Positions 7,593 to 16,757 are shown, counted from the first letter of the stretch. The stretch: DNA of 64,000 bases from Rubrivivax sp. A210 (GCF_904426505.1 NZ_CAJGBN010000001.1:434001-498000), one strand, 5' to 3'. The notes: a model not told the origin generated them from the letters alone. Translations and numbers: made by a program.

Positions 7593-8672
7593 ATGGCCAC
7601 CACCAAATCGGCGGCAGGCGGTAAATCGGCCGCCAAATCCCCGCCACCGTTTCCGATCAGCGCCGGTTCGCCGTTCCCGGACAAGTACGACATCGAGGCC
7701 GAGCGCATCGCGCTGAAGGACTTGGTGGAGTTGGACGATTTCGACAAGGTGACGATCGATGCCAGGTATCCGCGGTATCTGGAGCTGGAGCGGCGCGAGG
7801 AATTGCTGCGCAGCATGCAAAACCAGCATGCCAAGCGCGGCGGCGCTGATGCCGAGGTCGGTTCGACCGAGGCGTCGATCATTAATTTCACGCTGGGAAA
7901 TCTCACGAATGAGGAAGAGGACGCGATGCTGTTGCATACGCGGGAATCTTCCAGGCTATTCATGGGACGTACCGTCGAGCCCGGTCGCCAAGGTTATGGC
8001 CAATCCGGTGCCAAGAAAGTCGGAGCGGCCCTGCGGGCGGTCTGGTATCTGTCGGGCAACGACAATCCCTATGCCGACTTTGCCCTGATCGAGGCTGCGT
8101 CGAGAATATCGACCCTGGTCCGGGAGCTGGAAAAGGCCATCACGGAGATGGAAGACCGGCTGGGGCAGTTGAAGAAGCGCGGCCTGACGTATTCGGTCCT
8201 CAAGGCCGATCCGCCGGTGCGGGTGGGTCTTGGTTTTCGGTCGCCATATGGGTATTCGGTCGTGAACCTGGTTTCGACCTTCGATTACTACGTGCGTGTG
8301 ATCAAGACGATGGTGCGCAAGGACATGCTGTCGGACAAGGAAGGGTATGCCGAGGTTTATACCCAGACCCGCCGCTGCCGCAGCATCTTCGAGCGGGTGA
8401 TCTGGTTTCAGCGATATCTGCTGCGCGAGGAGATGCGCCCGCTGACGCGGTTGGACTGGCTGCCGACGGCCGACGAGGAGGCACGCAAGCGTGTCCAGGC
8501 GGCGGTGGCCTTGTTCGGCGAGCTTCCGCGGGAGGTGTTCAACGGCCAGGTGATGCCGCGCCATTCGCGCCGGAGGCTGGACCTGTCGGAAGAGGAACTG
8601 CGCCTGCTGGACGCGGTGCCGCTGGCCGGCGCCGACCAGGCGTTGGAAGCTGCGACAGCTGCGCTGGTATAG
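7593..8672 (+). CDS. PFL_4669-family (TIGR03761) integrating conjugative element protein
   Basis: 359 aa. Start ATG 7593 has AGGAGT 6 nt upstream (7581-7586), preferred over the in-frame TTG at 7491. The N-terminal 30 residues are Ala/Lys/Ser-rich; the rest is a soluble helical protein with a coiled-coil-like stretch near residues 175-205 (LVRELEKAITEMEDRLGQLKK). Family knowledge: a conserved ICE protein of unknown biochemical role, found after the replication protein and before the DUF3158 protein, exactly as here. It probably takes part in element DNA processing or replication (inference from neighbours). Confidence 0.88.
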   Translation: MATTKSAAGGKSAAKSPPPFPISAGSPFPDKYDIEAERIALKDLVELDDFDKVTIDARYPRYLELERREELLRSMQNQHAKRGGADAEVGSTEASIINFTLGNLTNEEEDAMLLHTRESSRLFMGRTVEPGRQGYGQSGAKKVGAALRAVWYLSGNDNPYADFALIEAASRISTLVRELEKAITEMEDRLGQLKKRGLTYSVLKADPPVRVGLGFRSPYGYSVVNLVSTFDYYVRVIKTMVRKDMLSDKEGYAEVYTQTRRCRSIFERVIWFQRYLLREEMRPLTRLDWLPTADEEARKRVQAAVALFGELPREVFNGQVMPRHSRRRLDLSEEELRLLDAVPLAGADQALEAATAALV

Positions 8673-8859
8673 GCTGGTGCGGCGGACCCAGCCTTGAAGT
8701 GCGTGCGCCAGGGGTGTGCCAGTGGCCCGCCGCCTCGTACGCAGAGAGCTTCAAGGCTGGCATGGGAGTGAAAAGGGCTTAGGTAGAGACCTGTCGCAGT
8801 GGTGAAGCAGTGCGCTGGTCCAGTTGCTGGGTGTGGATTCCTGAAACAGGGGTGACTTC

Positions 8860-9396
8860 GTGAAGACGACCGTCGATGACATGGGTGTTGTCAAACAGGT
8901 GTTTGACCTCAAAGGGCCCTTAAAGGGTAAGGGCGGAACGCTGGCGCAATGGCGGGATGACACGCAGGCGCGGTTGGCCGAGGTCTACGCGGAGATGGCC
9001 CAGTTGTCGACCGAGTCGCGGTCCATCGATGGCCGACAGTTCGCCTTGTACGTTTATCGGCTGCGCGATGCGAGTCAGCTGCGCTGGCGCATGAAGAACA
9101 AGGACCATGCGACCTGGCCGGTGATCGAACCGCTGCTGGCGGACATGGCCCCGGGCCTGGCGCAGTGGTATCGGCGGGCCGAGGAAGTGGCGCAGATTCT
9201 CAATCACCGTGAGCAGGCGCTGAGGTACGAGCTGAAGACGGTGTGTCGGGTGATTTCTGTGGGGCCACGCACGGCCCAGAGTTACAGGGGTTCGATCGGG
9301 CGTGGTGTGGGCGGCGGCAGGCCTCGGAGTAAATCCTCGACTGCGGCAGTCAAGGCCACAGGGGATATCAGGGGTGCGGCGGAACTCAGCCGCTGA
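8860..9396 (+). CDS. DUF3158-family ICE protein
   Basis: 178 aa, GTG start at 8860 with AGGGG upstream; an ATG at 8881 is the alternative. Helical, charged and rich in Arg and Gln (LRDASQLRWRMKNKDHATW). The C-terminal 30 residues are Gly/Arg/Ser-rich and probably disordered. The DUF3158 family is restricted to ICEs of this class and sits between the PFL_4669 protein and SSB. Function unknown; a role in ICE DNA metabolism is inferred only from gene order. Confidence 0.82.
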   Translation: MKTTVDDMGVVKQVFDLKGPLKGKGGTLAQWRDDTQARLAEVYAEMAQLSTESRSIDGRQFALYVYRLRDASQLRWRMKNKDHATWPVIEPLLADMAPGLAQWYRRAEEVAQILNHREQALRYELKTVCRVISVGPRTAQSYRGSIGRGVGGGRPRSKSSTAAVKATGDIRGAAELSR

Positions 9397-9435
9397 CGGC
9401 CGAGTATTGAGTCGGTTGACAGGAAGAGGTCTTCG

Positions 9436-9657
9436 ATGTCACACCAGCACTGGGATATGGATCGCAGCCCCGACAAGGGTGTCAGGGCGATCGTGAAGGT
9501 ATATCCTGCTAGGCGTGCCAAAGCGAATGGCATGCGTTATCGGAGACTGTGCGGGCCTTGGGAAAATACGGGATCTGTTCTGCGTGATTTCTATGTCAGT
9601 CAGGAAGCGCTGAGAAATCGACTGGCTGCGCTAGAGACGCGGTTTTCATCCGACTGA
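9436..9657 (+). CDS. Small basic protein, function unknown
   Basis: 73 aa, ATG at 9436 preceded by AGGAAGAGG. The sequence is basic in the middle (YPARRAKANGMRYRR) with a helical C-terminal third. No recognised domain. It sits in the backbone operon between the DUF3158 gene and a small membrane-protein gene, with only 39 nt to the former. Confidence 0.6.
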   Translation: MSHQHWDMDRSPDKGVRAIVKVYPARRAKANGMRYRRLCGPWENTGSVLRDFYVSQEALRNRLAALETRFSSD

Positions 9658-9700
9658 CGTGGAATCTGTCTTAAACTATCTTTCAATCCGAGGAATGATC

Positions 9701-9994
9701 ATGAATCTCATGCCCATGGAATCAAGCACCCTGGTTTTGGCTGTGCTCGGTCTGGCGCTCACGGTGTATGCGGTTTATTACCGCTATTTCGAGATCGTGC
9801 AGCTGGCCGATCTCGACGATCCGCAATTGATGGCGGAATCCATCATCTGGATTCCCGACCACCAACTCGCGCGCATCTATTCCAGGGGTGGCATGACGCG
9901 CCACCAGTGGCGCCTGTTGCAGATCAAGCTGATGAAGGACTGCGACAAGGCGCTGGGCACGCACAAGGGACGTGGGCCGGCGACCTTGGCCTAA
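9701..9994 (+). CDS. Small single-pass membrane protein, function unknown
   Basis: 97 aa. The ATG at 9701 has AGGA 6 nt upstream (9691-9694); earlier in-frame starts lack this spacing. One hydrophobic segment at residues about 8-26 (STLVLAVLGLALTVYAVYY), then a soluble charged tail (QLARIYSRGGMTRHQWRLL). This suggests an inner-membrane anchor with a cytoplasmic C-terminus. Function unknown. Confidence 0.65.
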   Translation: MNLMPMESSTLVLAVLGLALTVYAVYYRYFEIVQLADLDDPQLMAESIIWIPDHQLARIYSRGGMTRHQWRLLQIKLMKDCDKALGTHKGRGPATLA

Positions 9995-10108
9995 TTCTCT
10001 TTCGGCTGACTGCGGGTCGGCCGGGCTTTCATTTATTTCTCTGCCTCAGCAGTTTCCATTTCTGGCTTTCCGAATATGCACGCTGCCAACAGCCGAAGGA
10101 AACGTGAC

Positions 10109-10783
10109 GTGACTAATTCGATTGAGTCTATCGAGATTCACCTGAACACGAATACTCTCGAAGTCCGGCACTGCCTGACGATGAAGCAGTTCTACTATCA
10201 CGATGCGTACACCAGAGCCGACGACGAAGCGGGCTGGGTGCAGGTCGAGGCCTTCCGCGCGGAAGGCGTCAGCGAGGCCGAAATCGAGGAGCACAAGGCC
10301 GCCGCGCTCAGTTCCCATCGCACCTACTGGCTGAACCTCCTGGCGTGCCAGGATGGACACTCCGTCATCTCCAAGGGCAAGCACTTCGTCCGCCATGACC
10401 TGGGTGTCGACTGGGGCTTCGGTGGTACGGTCTTCCGCGTCGACTGGATCGACCCACGTCGACCTCCGCTCACCTGCAACCTCACGGGCCAGGGCCGGAT
10501 TCCGGGTTGGCTGCGGCCCCAGTATCCCGACAACGCCACGATCACCGACCTGGGCTATCTGCTCGACGAGCGGCCAGTGATGTCGCGCACGCGCCTGAGA
10601 CGCCGCCTGCGTGCCGCCGGCGCCCGAGCGGCAGAGGTGAATGCCTTCCTGCGAGACCGATACACGCCGGGCCAGCCCAGCTTCTTCGACTACTGGCCAA
10701 GCAGAGGGCTGCATGAACTGATGAGGCATGGCAAGCGCCACGCGCATCGCTGGTTCCCGAACAACATCCTGATCGCTGGTTGA
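10109..10783 (+). CDS. ICE protein of unknown function
   Basis: 224 aa. GTG at 10109 is chosen because GAAGGA lies 8 nt upstream; an ATG at 10076 is in frame but has no ribosome site. A soluble protein without recognisable motifs, with an Arg-rich segment near residues 155-180 (MSRTRLRRRLRAAGARAAEV) and a Trp/Phe-rich C-terminal third. Located just before ssb in the backbone. Confidence 0.65.
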   Translation: MTNSIESIEIHLNTNTLEVRHCLTMKQFYYHDAYTRADDEAGWVQVEAFRAEGVSEAEIEEHKAAALSSHRTYWLNLLACQDGHSVISKGKHFVRHDLGVDWGFGGTVFRVDWIDPRRPPLTCNLTGQGRIPGWLRPQYPDNATITDLGYLLDERPVMSRTRLRRRLRAAGARAAEVNAFLRDRYTPGQPSFFDYWPSRGLHELMRHGKRHAHRWFPNNILIAG

Positions 10784-10922
10784 ACGCAAGTTCAAGCCTG
10801 CGGAAAACAATATCAGAAATCTCTTTTCGACCCCGCGCCTTCTCTTCAACTGATCAATACAACTGCGCGGTATACAGGCTGGCGATTCACAGTGGAATGC
10901 AAACCAAACTGGAGTCGCAATC

Positions 10923-11321
10923 ATGGGAATATGGGCCAAGGTCACGGGTAATCTGACCAAGAACCCCGAGGGCCGCACGGTGGTCGCCAACGGCGAACCG
11001 CGCGCGCTGGTCGAACTCAGGGTGTTCGCCGACGTGAACCGCAAGGTCGGTGACCGCTGGGAACAGGACGACGAACGCAGCACAGCGGTCGACGTGACGA
11101 TCTGGAGCGAGTCGCTGGGCGCCGTCGTGCTGCAGCACTTCCGCAAGGGTGCGCGGGTGGTGGTCGAGGGCGAGATGCACCTCAACGAGTACGAGGACTC
11201 CGACAACGTGCATCACGCCGGCCTGCGGCTGACTGCCGAGTCGGTGGCTCTGGTGCCCTACCGCATCGACAGCTTGGTCTTCACGCCGTCGCGGCGCGAG
11301 CGCGAGGCGGCCGACGCCTGA
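10923..11321 (+). CDS. ssb: Single-stranded DNA-binding protein
   Basis: 132 aa, ATG at 10923. Residues 1-115 fit the SSB OB fold: GNLTKNPEGRTV, VELRVFADVN and DVTIWSESLGAVVLQHFRKG followed by ARVVVEGEMHLNEYE. The acidic DDDIPF-type C-terminal tip of host SSB is absent; the protein ends in a short charged tail, as in many plasmid and ICE SSBs. It should coat the single strand during replication or transfer of the element. It follows the replication genes and precedes the helicase region. Confidence 0.9.
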   Translation: MGIWAKVTGNLTKNPEGRTVVANGEPRALVELRVFADVNRKVGDRWEQDDERSTAVDVTIWSESLGAVVLQHFRKGARVVVEGEMHLNEYEDSDNVHHAGLRLTAESVALVPYRIDSLVFTPSRREREAADA

Positions 11322-11445
11322 CGGCCGCGGCGCCCGGCCGGCCCGCCTTTGATCTGGACGCGCCATTTCGGCGCTGAGATCCAGGGTTGGGTGCGGCGGC
11401 GCGCTCGCGGCCGCAAGCCGATGCCACGCCAGCTCTGGAGGCTGC

Positions 11446-11691
11446 ATGAGCCAGACATCCGGACCGGGTCTGACCGACCCGAGGACTGCGTCAACAACTT
11501 TGCCCGCATCCGGCCCAAGCCCGGCTGCCTTGCCCACGGACAGCGACGTGCTCAGTCGCCAGCTCTGGCGCCATCGCTTCGGCGAGATGCTGATCGAGAC
11601 GCGCAACGACGGCACGGTGTGGATCGACGGCAAGGTGGTCCCCGACACCCTCCCCTCCGGCCTGGCCGATAGCGGCAGGCCGGCCCCCTGA
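11446..11691 (+). CDS. Short unknown protein
   Basis: 81 aa, ATG at 11446 with GGAGG 5 nt upstream. The first 35 residues are Ser/Pro/Thr-rich and probably disordered; the rest (LWRHRFGEMLIETRNDGTVW) looks like a small beta unit. The good ribosome site and tight spacing to the next gene favour a real gene. No family recognised. Confidence 0.55.
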   Translation: MSQTSGPGLTDPRTASTTLPASGPSPAALPTDSDVLSRQLWRHRFGEMLIETRNDGTVWIDGKVVPDTLPSGLADSGRPAP

Positions 11692-11733
11692 ATCCCTGTG
11701 CCGCCGGGTCGGTCCGGCGGCAGGAGAACGATC

Positions 11734-12417
11734 ATGAAACTGTTGAATGGACTTGCCGCGTCCTTGTCGGCCCTGCTCGGTCCCCAGACTGCCCGGGCGA
11801 CGGCGGCTGACGCGGCGAAGCCGCCCGGAGCCGCGGCACGCCATCGTCATGCCACGGAGGCGATGAGCGACTTCGGCCGGGATTACGGGCCCAACGATCC
11901 GGTGACGAGCGCTCCGGGCCTCATCTGGCCTTGCCCCTGCGGTGGCACTCCCGTCATGCGCTTTGAGCTGCACGACGAGGCCAGCCGGGAGCCCTACCAC
12001 TTCGTGCAGTGCGTGCTGTGCGATCGCGAGGGTCGGCCCGCCCTTCTCCCCTGGGAGGCCGTGGCCGAGTGGGACCGCGCCTATCCGAACCTGAAGGTGA
12101 CGATGGGCAGCTTCCCCTTCTTCATGATCGGCGAGCTTTCACCGCGCGATGCGCGCACACGGCTGTTGTCCATCCGCCACGATCTTGAGCGGCGCCGCGC
12201 CGAAACCAAACTGCGCAGCCGCGAAGGTGTGGTGGTGGGCAAGCGTTACCGAGAGCGCATCGACGCCTACCTGCGCTGGACCATCGTCGCCCAGTCGTTG
12301 GCGACCGCCCATCTGCGCCTGCAACAGCGGGAGCTGGCCGAAGGCGCCGTCGCATTCCGCGGCGCGAAGGCGCCGAATCTGGTGCCGTCGCTGGGTCAGC
12401 CGGAGTGCTCCGCATGA
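11734..12417 (+). CDS. Zinc-ribbon-like ICE protein, function unknown
   Basis: 227 aa, ATG at 11734 preceded by CAGGAGAA. Two CxC/CxxC pairs about 30 residues apart (WPCPCGG near residue 70 and QCVLC near residue 99) probably bind one zinc ion. The C-terminal half is helical and Arg-rich (RDARTRLLSIRHDLERRRAE). A role in handling nucleic acid is inferred from the zinc ribbon and the SNF2 helicase gene two positions downstream. The stop overlaps the next start. Confidence 0.68.
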   Translation: MKLLNGLAASLSALLGPQTARATAADAAKPPGAAARHRHATEAMSDFGRDYGPNDPVTSAPGLIWPCPCGGTPVMRFELHDEASREPYHFVQCVLCDREGRPALLPWEAVAEWDRAYPNLKVTMGSFPFFMIGELSPRDARTRLLSIRHDLERRRAETKLRSREGVVVGKRYRERIDAYLRWTIVAQSLATAHLRLQQRELAEGAVAFRGAKAPNLVPSLGQPECSA

Positions 12418-13112
12418 CCGGCCTGGTCGAGGTGGTGGCCCCTCGCTGGTCGATGCGAGGCCAGCAATGCCACGGCCGCGGCACGCCGTCGCGGGGATGG
12501 ATGGGAATCGCGCTGAGCCGTGGTCCAAAGCCCGATGGCCAAGAGATCGATCAGCTGATCGAGTGGCCTTGCAGTGCGGACCGCCTGGGTCAGCTGATAG
12601 ACGCGATGCAGCGGGGTCTGGTGGGTCAATGGGCGCTGCGCCTGTATGGGGACGGTGGGTGCGGCGGCTCGGCTTCCGCGGAGCCGAGCGCCGCCTTGGA
12701 ACTGTCCGTCTGGTTCATGGATCAGGCATCGGTCGCTGGGTTGGTGGGGCCGGTGGACTACCTGCTTGCATCGGGCCTGAACACCCACTGCGGAAGGGCG
12801 GTCGCGGTCTACGAGCGCCTGGAGCCGCTGCTGCTGGCCATGCCTCGCCTCGTGCCGGGCTGTTCCTACACCCTGGATGCAGCAAGCCCTGGTCCGGTTG
12901 CCCGGCGGCTGGTCGCCGAAGTGCGGGATCTGGAGATCTCCCGACTCGGCCATTCCCGCTGCCTGGAGCAGATGCCGCGCTGCCTCTTCGAGATGTTCTC
13001 CTGGTCAACGGGCGAAAGCCGTGTCTCCGCCGCCTACTCTGCATCGGTCGAACGCAAGTGCCACGCCGCCTTGCACCCGGACGCGGGGCGCGGCACAAGC
13101 CTGAGCGCATAG
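12414..13112 (+). CDS. Unknown protein encoded upstream of the SNF2 helicase
   Basis: 232 aa. The ATG at 12414 overlaps the preceding stop (ATGA), pointing to translational coupling, and only 8 nt separate its end from the helicase start. Alpha/beta composition with scattered Cys and Trp, no motif recognised. Gene order suggests an accessory to the helicase. Confidence 0.6.
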   Translation: MTGLVEVVAPRWSMRGQQCHGRGTPSRGWMGIALSRGPKPDGQEIDQLIEWPCSADRLGQLIDAMQRGLVGQWALRLYGDGGCGGSASAEPSAALELSVWFMDQASVAGLVGPVDYLLASGLNTHCGRAVAVYERLEPLLLAMPRLVPGCSYTLDAASPGPVARRLVAEVRDLEISRLGHSRCLEQMPRCLFEMFSWSTGESRVSAAYSASVERKCHAALHPDAGRGTSLSA

Positions 13113-13120
13113 CACCGCCT

Positions 13121-15088
13121 ATGGGCCCTGGTCCCGGTACGCTGGCGACGGCGTCGACCGCGTTGCCGCCCTTTGGGCCGGTGGCGCCGGCGCGGCGGCC
13201 TTTCGTGCTTCGGGCGGTGTGCGATGGCAGGCGCCTTGGCCTGGCCGTACCCTTTGGGGACGGCATAGCCGAGCTGATGCGCGATCTCGGCTGCACCTGG
13301 TCCGGGCCGCGGCGAATGTGGGTCTGCCTGGCGTCGCAGGCCCGTCAAGTCTTCGAGGGTCTGCAGCGGCAGGCGCCGCGCTGGCCGGCCTTTGCGATGG
13401 ACGAGGTGCGCGAGCTGGCGGCGATCGCCTGGCGCGCGCCCGAGCCCGACTTCTTCGCCTGCATGCTGGACCTGCAGGTACTGCCGCTGGCCCATGGGGG
13501 CTTCGCCGTGTCCTCGGCCTATGACGCGCTGGTGGTGACCGCGCTCAAGGGCCTGGGCGGCCGATTTCACCGGCACGCCGCGGCCTGGGAGGTCCGCCGG
13601 TCGCGTGAGGAGATCATGCGCGCGTTGCTCGAGGTCGCCGGCGTGGCCGACACCTTTGTGTTCGTACACGACGGCCAGGTCGTGCTCGAAGACCTGGTGT
13701 CGGCGCCCAAGAGCGAGCTGCCGATCTCGGTGCCCGGCGCCTCGCCACCGCGCGGCACTGGACAGGGCGATGGCGAGGACATGGGGGCCGGCTTTCTATC
13801 GGCCTTCGGCGCGCCGATGCAACGCCTGCAGGTCGACGAGAAGGCCCTCGCGGCGGCCGCGGCGGCCTGCGGGCTACGGGACTACCAGGTCGGCGGCGTT
13901 CGCCACCTCCTGGGGCTTTCTGGGGGCTTGCTGGCGGACGACATGGGCCTCGGCAAGTCTCGTCAGGCGGTGGTGGCCGGCCGCATGGCCGCCGGCGCTG
14001 CCAAGGTGCTGGTGGTGTGCCCTGCCAGCCTGGGCATCAACTGGGAGCGCGAGATCCGCGCCGTGTACCCACGGGCCCTGATCGCCACCATTGGCCAGGC
14101 CGATGCGAGTGCGCTGCGCGCAGCCGACTGGATCGTGGCCAACTACGAAAGACTGGGCGGTCTGGTGCGCGACGCCTCGCTGGACATCGGTGTGATGCTG
14201 ATCGACGAGGCGCACTACCTCAAGGAGCACCAGGCCGGTCGCACCCGCAACGCCTTCTTGCTGGCCGACCGCATCCCTCGCGTCTTCCTGCTGACCGGTA
14301 CCCCGGTCCTCAACCGCGAGATCGAACTGCACACCCTGCTCAGGCTCTCCGGCCACCCCATTGGGCGCATGCCGCTGGCCGAGTTCCGCAAGCTCTACGC
14401 CGGCGACAGCGCCCGCCGCGACGAACTCGCCGGGCGCCTGTCGGAGTGGATGCTCAGGCGGGGCAAAGACGTGCTCAAAGACCTGGGCGACAAGACCCAG
14501 CAGCTGCGCCACGTCCAGGCACCTGACGGGCTGGCGGCCTACAAGGCCATCCTGGCCGATGGGTCGCTGCAGGCCATGCCCAAGATCACCAAGCTGCGTC
14601 AGCACCTGGAGGCGCTCAAGGTCGAGTTCCTCGTAGAGTCCATCGAATGCCTGCCTCAGGATGCCAAGGCGCTGATCTTCTGCGAGTACATGGACACCGT
14701 GGAGACGCTGAAGCACCTGCTTTCCGCCAACGGCATAGGCTGCGTCAGCCTGGTCGGTTCCGACACGCCCAAGAAGCGTATGGCGGCGGTAGACGCCTTC
14801 CAGCAGAAGCCGGACGTGCGGGTCTTCATCGGCACCACGATGGCGGCCGGCGTCGGCATCACGCTGACGGCCGCGAACTACGTCTTCTTCGCCTCGCTGC
14901 CCTGGACGCCGGCGCTCAAGCGCCAGGCCGAGGACAGGGCCTACCGCAGCGGCCAGACTCGCGACGTTCTCGTCATCGTGCCGGTGGTTGCCGGCACGAT
15001 CGACGAGCAGATCTTCGCGCTGCTGGACTCCAAGCGCGAGATCGAGGTCGCCATCATCGAGTCGAATCGACGGGCGGTCACGGCCTGA
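13121..15088 (+). CDS. SNF2-family DNA helicase/translocase (SMARCAL1-like)
   Basis: 655 aa, ATG at 13121 taken as start; the reading frame is open much further upstream but overlaps two other genes there. Helicase motifs: Walker A DDMGLGKS (about 273-280), DEAH box LIDEAH (about 359-364), TGTP (motif III), and motif VI RQAEDRAYRSGQ (about 600-611). The N-terminal 240 residues hold two HARP-like repeats. The layout is like bacterial relatives of SMARCAL1/HepA annealing helicases. Likely an ATP-driven dsDNA translocase acting on forks or R-loops of the element. Closes the backbone operon. Confidence 0.87.
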   Translation: MGPGPGTLATASTALPPFGPVAPARRPFVLRAVCDGRRLGLAVPFGDGIAELMRDLGCTWSGPRRMWVCLASQARQVFEGLQRQAPRWPAFAMDEVRELAAIAWRAPEPDFFACMLDLQVLPLAHGGFAVSSAYDALVVTALKGLGGRFHRHAAAWEVRRSREEIMRALLEVAGVADTFVFVHDGQVVLEDLVSAPKSELPISVPGASPPRGTGQGDGEDMGAGFLSAFGAPMQRLQVDEKALAAAAAACGLRDYQVGGVRHLLGLSGGLLADDMGLGKSRQAVVAGRMAAGAAKVLVVCPASLGINWEREIRAVYPRALIATIGQADASALRAADWIVANYERLGGLVRDASLDIGVMLIDEAHYLKEHQAGRTRNAFLLADRIPRVFLLTGTPVLNREIELHTLLRLSGHPIGRMPLAEFRKLYAGDSARRDELAGRLSEWMLRRGKDVLKDLGDKTQQLRHVQAPDGLAAYKAILADGSLQAMPKITKLRQHLEALKVEFLVESIECLPQDAKALIFCEYMDTVETLKHLLSANGIGCVSLVGSDTPKKRMAAVDAFQQKPDVRVFIGTTMAAGVGITLTAANYVFFASLPWTPALKRQAEDRAYRSGQTRDVLVIVPVVAGTIDEQIFALLDSKREIEVAIIESNRRAVTA

Positions 15089-15112
15089 GCACTGCAGCGG
15101 CCGGCCGACGGT

Positions 15113-15670
15113 CTAGACCGGCCGCGTTGTCTCGCACCGAAGGGCGCTGCGACAGCTGCGTCGGCGCAGCACCAGCACCGCCAGGGCACCGAGAAGCAGC
15201 ACTGCTGCGGGCGGCTCAGGCACTGGCGCCGCCGTCACGACCCAGGCAAAGAGAGAAGCGCCGTTGTCGAGGTGCGCAACCGTGAAGCCAGTGCGCGTGT
15301 CCAGCCCAAAGATGTTCACGCCACTTCGATCCGACGACCAGTACTGGCCCGGGCTCACGGCATCGAAGGGCCCGGTGTTCATGGCGCCGCCGGAGGAACC
15401 CAGCGTCGCGTAGAGCGAACGCAGCTCGAGCATCGTCGGCAGGCGCCAGTTCACGACGCCGGCAAAGCTCTGGGCGTCGGCCCAGGCCGAAGCCGCCGAG
15501 AATCTCTTTGCGCCGTCGACATTGGCGGTATGAAACCAGAGGACGTTGGCGTCGGATTCCAGGTAGGCATCGAAAGCGCGGTCACCGTCGATATCGACGG
15601 GGCTCAGGGTTCCGGCCATTGCCTGTGCCGCGGCCATGAGGCAACCGACAAGCAGCATTCGTCTCTTCAT
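15113..15670 (-). CDS. Exported PEP-CTERM-anchored protein with DUF1566/Lcl-like domain
   Basis: 185 aa on the minus strand. ATG at 15670 with GGAGGAAT just upstream. Signal peptide MKRRMLLVGCLMAAAQAMAG, then a domain with Trp-rich repeats (VNWRLPTMLELRSLY; YWSSDRSG) typical of DUF1566. The C-terminus has VPEPP, a transmembrane helix and RRR, the PEP-CTERM sorting signal handled by exosortase/EpsH. It is transcribed against the operon and has no link to replication, so it is probably a small cargo gene. Confidence 0.75.
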   Translation of the reverse strand: MKRRMLLVGCLMAAAQAMAGTLSPVDIDGDRAFDAYLESDANVLWFHTANVDGAKRFSAASAWADAQSFAGVVNWRLPTMLELRSLYATLGSSGGAMNTGPFDAVSPGQYWSSDRSGVNIFGLDTRTGFTVAHLDNGASLFAWVVTAAPVPEPPAAVLLLGALAVLVLRRRSCRSALRCETTRPV

Positions 15671-15827
15671 GATTCCTCCCCGATGGTTTTGTAAAGCCAT
15701 TCTAGGAAAGAAATTGACGCTGGCGGCCCGGGCCGCAAGAGTGGGCGCAGAGCGAGTTTCCTTCCGGCCCGCTTCGAGTAAAACCCAGGTTCAACATGCC
15801 GCGAAAGACGGCGGGAGGAAATGCACG

Positions 15828-16706
15828 ATGGCGAGAAGAGGAAAGACGAGCCCGGCCGAAGATGTCGTGGAGCTTGTATCCAGGCTTCCCTGGTGGGCCG
15901 GTGTCGTGCTGGCCCTCGTGACCTACCTCTTCTTCCATGCCGTGGCCAGCCGGCCCGCCGCGGTCTCGATCAGCCCAGGGCAACTGGGGCCGTCCATGGT
16001 GTCGATCATGTGGGTAGGCTTGGCAACCGGCCTACAGTATGTCGCGCCCCTCCTCTGCCTGATCGCTGCAGCTGTGTCGGCATACCGCCGAAGAGAGCGA
16101 GCAGGTCTGCTCGAAGCCGCCAAGCGAGGCCAGTCGGCCAGCGTCCTGAACGGCATCAGCTGGCAGCAGTTCGAGCAGCTTGTGGGCGAGGCCTTCCGAC
16201 AGCAGGGCTACGGCGTCGTCGAAAGCGGTGGCCAGGGACCGGACGGCGGCGTGGACCTGGTGCTGACCAAGGGGGGCGAGAAGTTCCTCGTGCAGTGCAA
16301 GCAGTGGCGCGCCTTCAAGGTCGGCGTCGAGGTCGTGCGCGAGATCTACGGCGTCATGGCGGCCCGCGGCGCCGCCGGCGGCTTCGTCGTCACCTCGGGT
16401 CAGTTCACCGACGAGGCGAAGGCCTTCGCTAGCGGGCGCAATGTCACGCTCATCGATGGGCCAAAGCTGCACCGGATGATCCAGTCGGCCCAGGCCGGGC
16501 CGGCGGGAGCGGCAGGCCCTGCTCGGCGCCCCGCGAGTCCCGCTTTTGCGGAGCCGCCTGCCCAGCCGGCACGGACGCCGGCTTGCCCGAAGTGCGGCAA
16601 GGCGATGGTGCAACGGACCGCGCGCAAGGGCGCGGCGGCGGGCAGTGATTTCTGGGGCTGCGGCGACTTCCCGGATTGCAGGGGCACGAGGCCGCTGGCC
16701 GGGTAA
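15828..16706 (+). CDS. Membrane-anchored Mrr-type restriction endonuclease with topoisomerase-like zinc finger
   Basis: 292 aa, ATG at 15828 with GGGAGGAA 7 nt upstream. Two N-terminal transmembrane helices (about residues 22-45 and 55-85) come first. The Mrr_cat fold follows with PD-(D/E)XK residues D143 in GGVDLV and the QCK box at 156-158 (LVQCKQW). A C-terminal zinc finger has CPKC near 253-256 and a second Cys pair (GCGDFPDC). Mrr relatives cut modified DNA. The membrane anchor could place it where transferred DNA enters. Could act in defence or in ICE DNA quality control. Confidence 0.8.
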   Translation: MARRGKTSPAEDVVELVSRLPWWAGVVLALVTYLFFHAVASRPAAVSISPGQLGPSMVSIMWVGLATGLQYVAPLLCLIAAAVSAYRRRERAGLLEAAKRGQSASVLNGISWQQFEQLVGEAFRQQGYGVVESGGQGPDGGVDLVLTKGGEKFLVQCKQWRAFKVGVEVVREIYGVMAARGAAGGFVVTSGQFTDEAKAFASGRNVTLIDGPKLHRMIQSAQAGPAGAAGPARRPASPAFAEPPAQPARTPACPKCGKAMVQRTARKGAAAGSDFWGCGDFPDCRGTRPLAG

Positions 16707-16757
16707 ACCATTGCGTGGCGCATACCGTAGGCGCAGAATGGCGGGGCTTTCTGCCCG

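Noticed and set aside
10855..10872. LexA box upstream of ssb (CTGCGCGGTATACAG)
   Set aside because: The half-sites are CTGC and ACAG with 7 nt between; spacing and the first half-site do not fit CTGT-N8-ACAG.
12149..13120. In-frame extension of the SNF2 helicase upstream to 12149
   Set aside because: It would overlap two other genes with good coupled starts (11734 and 12414), and its peptide is low-complexity and unlike helicase N-termini. ATG 13121 is preferred.
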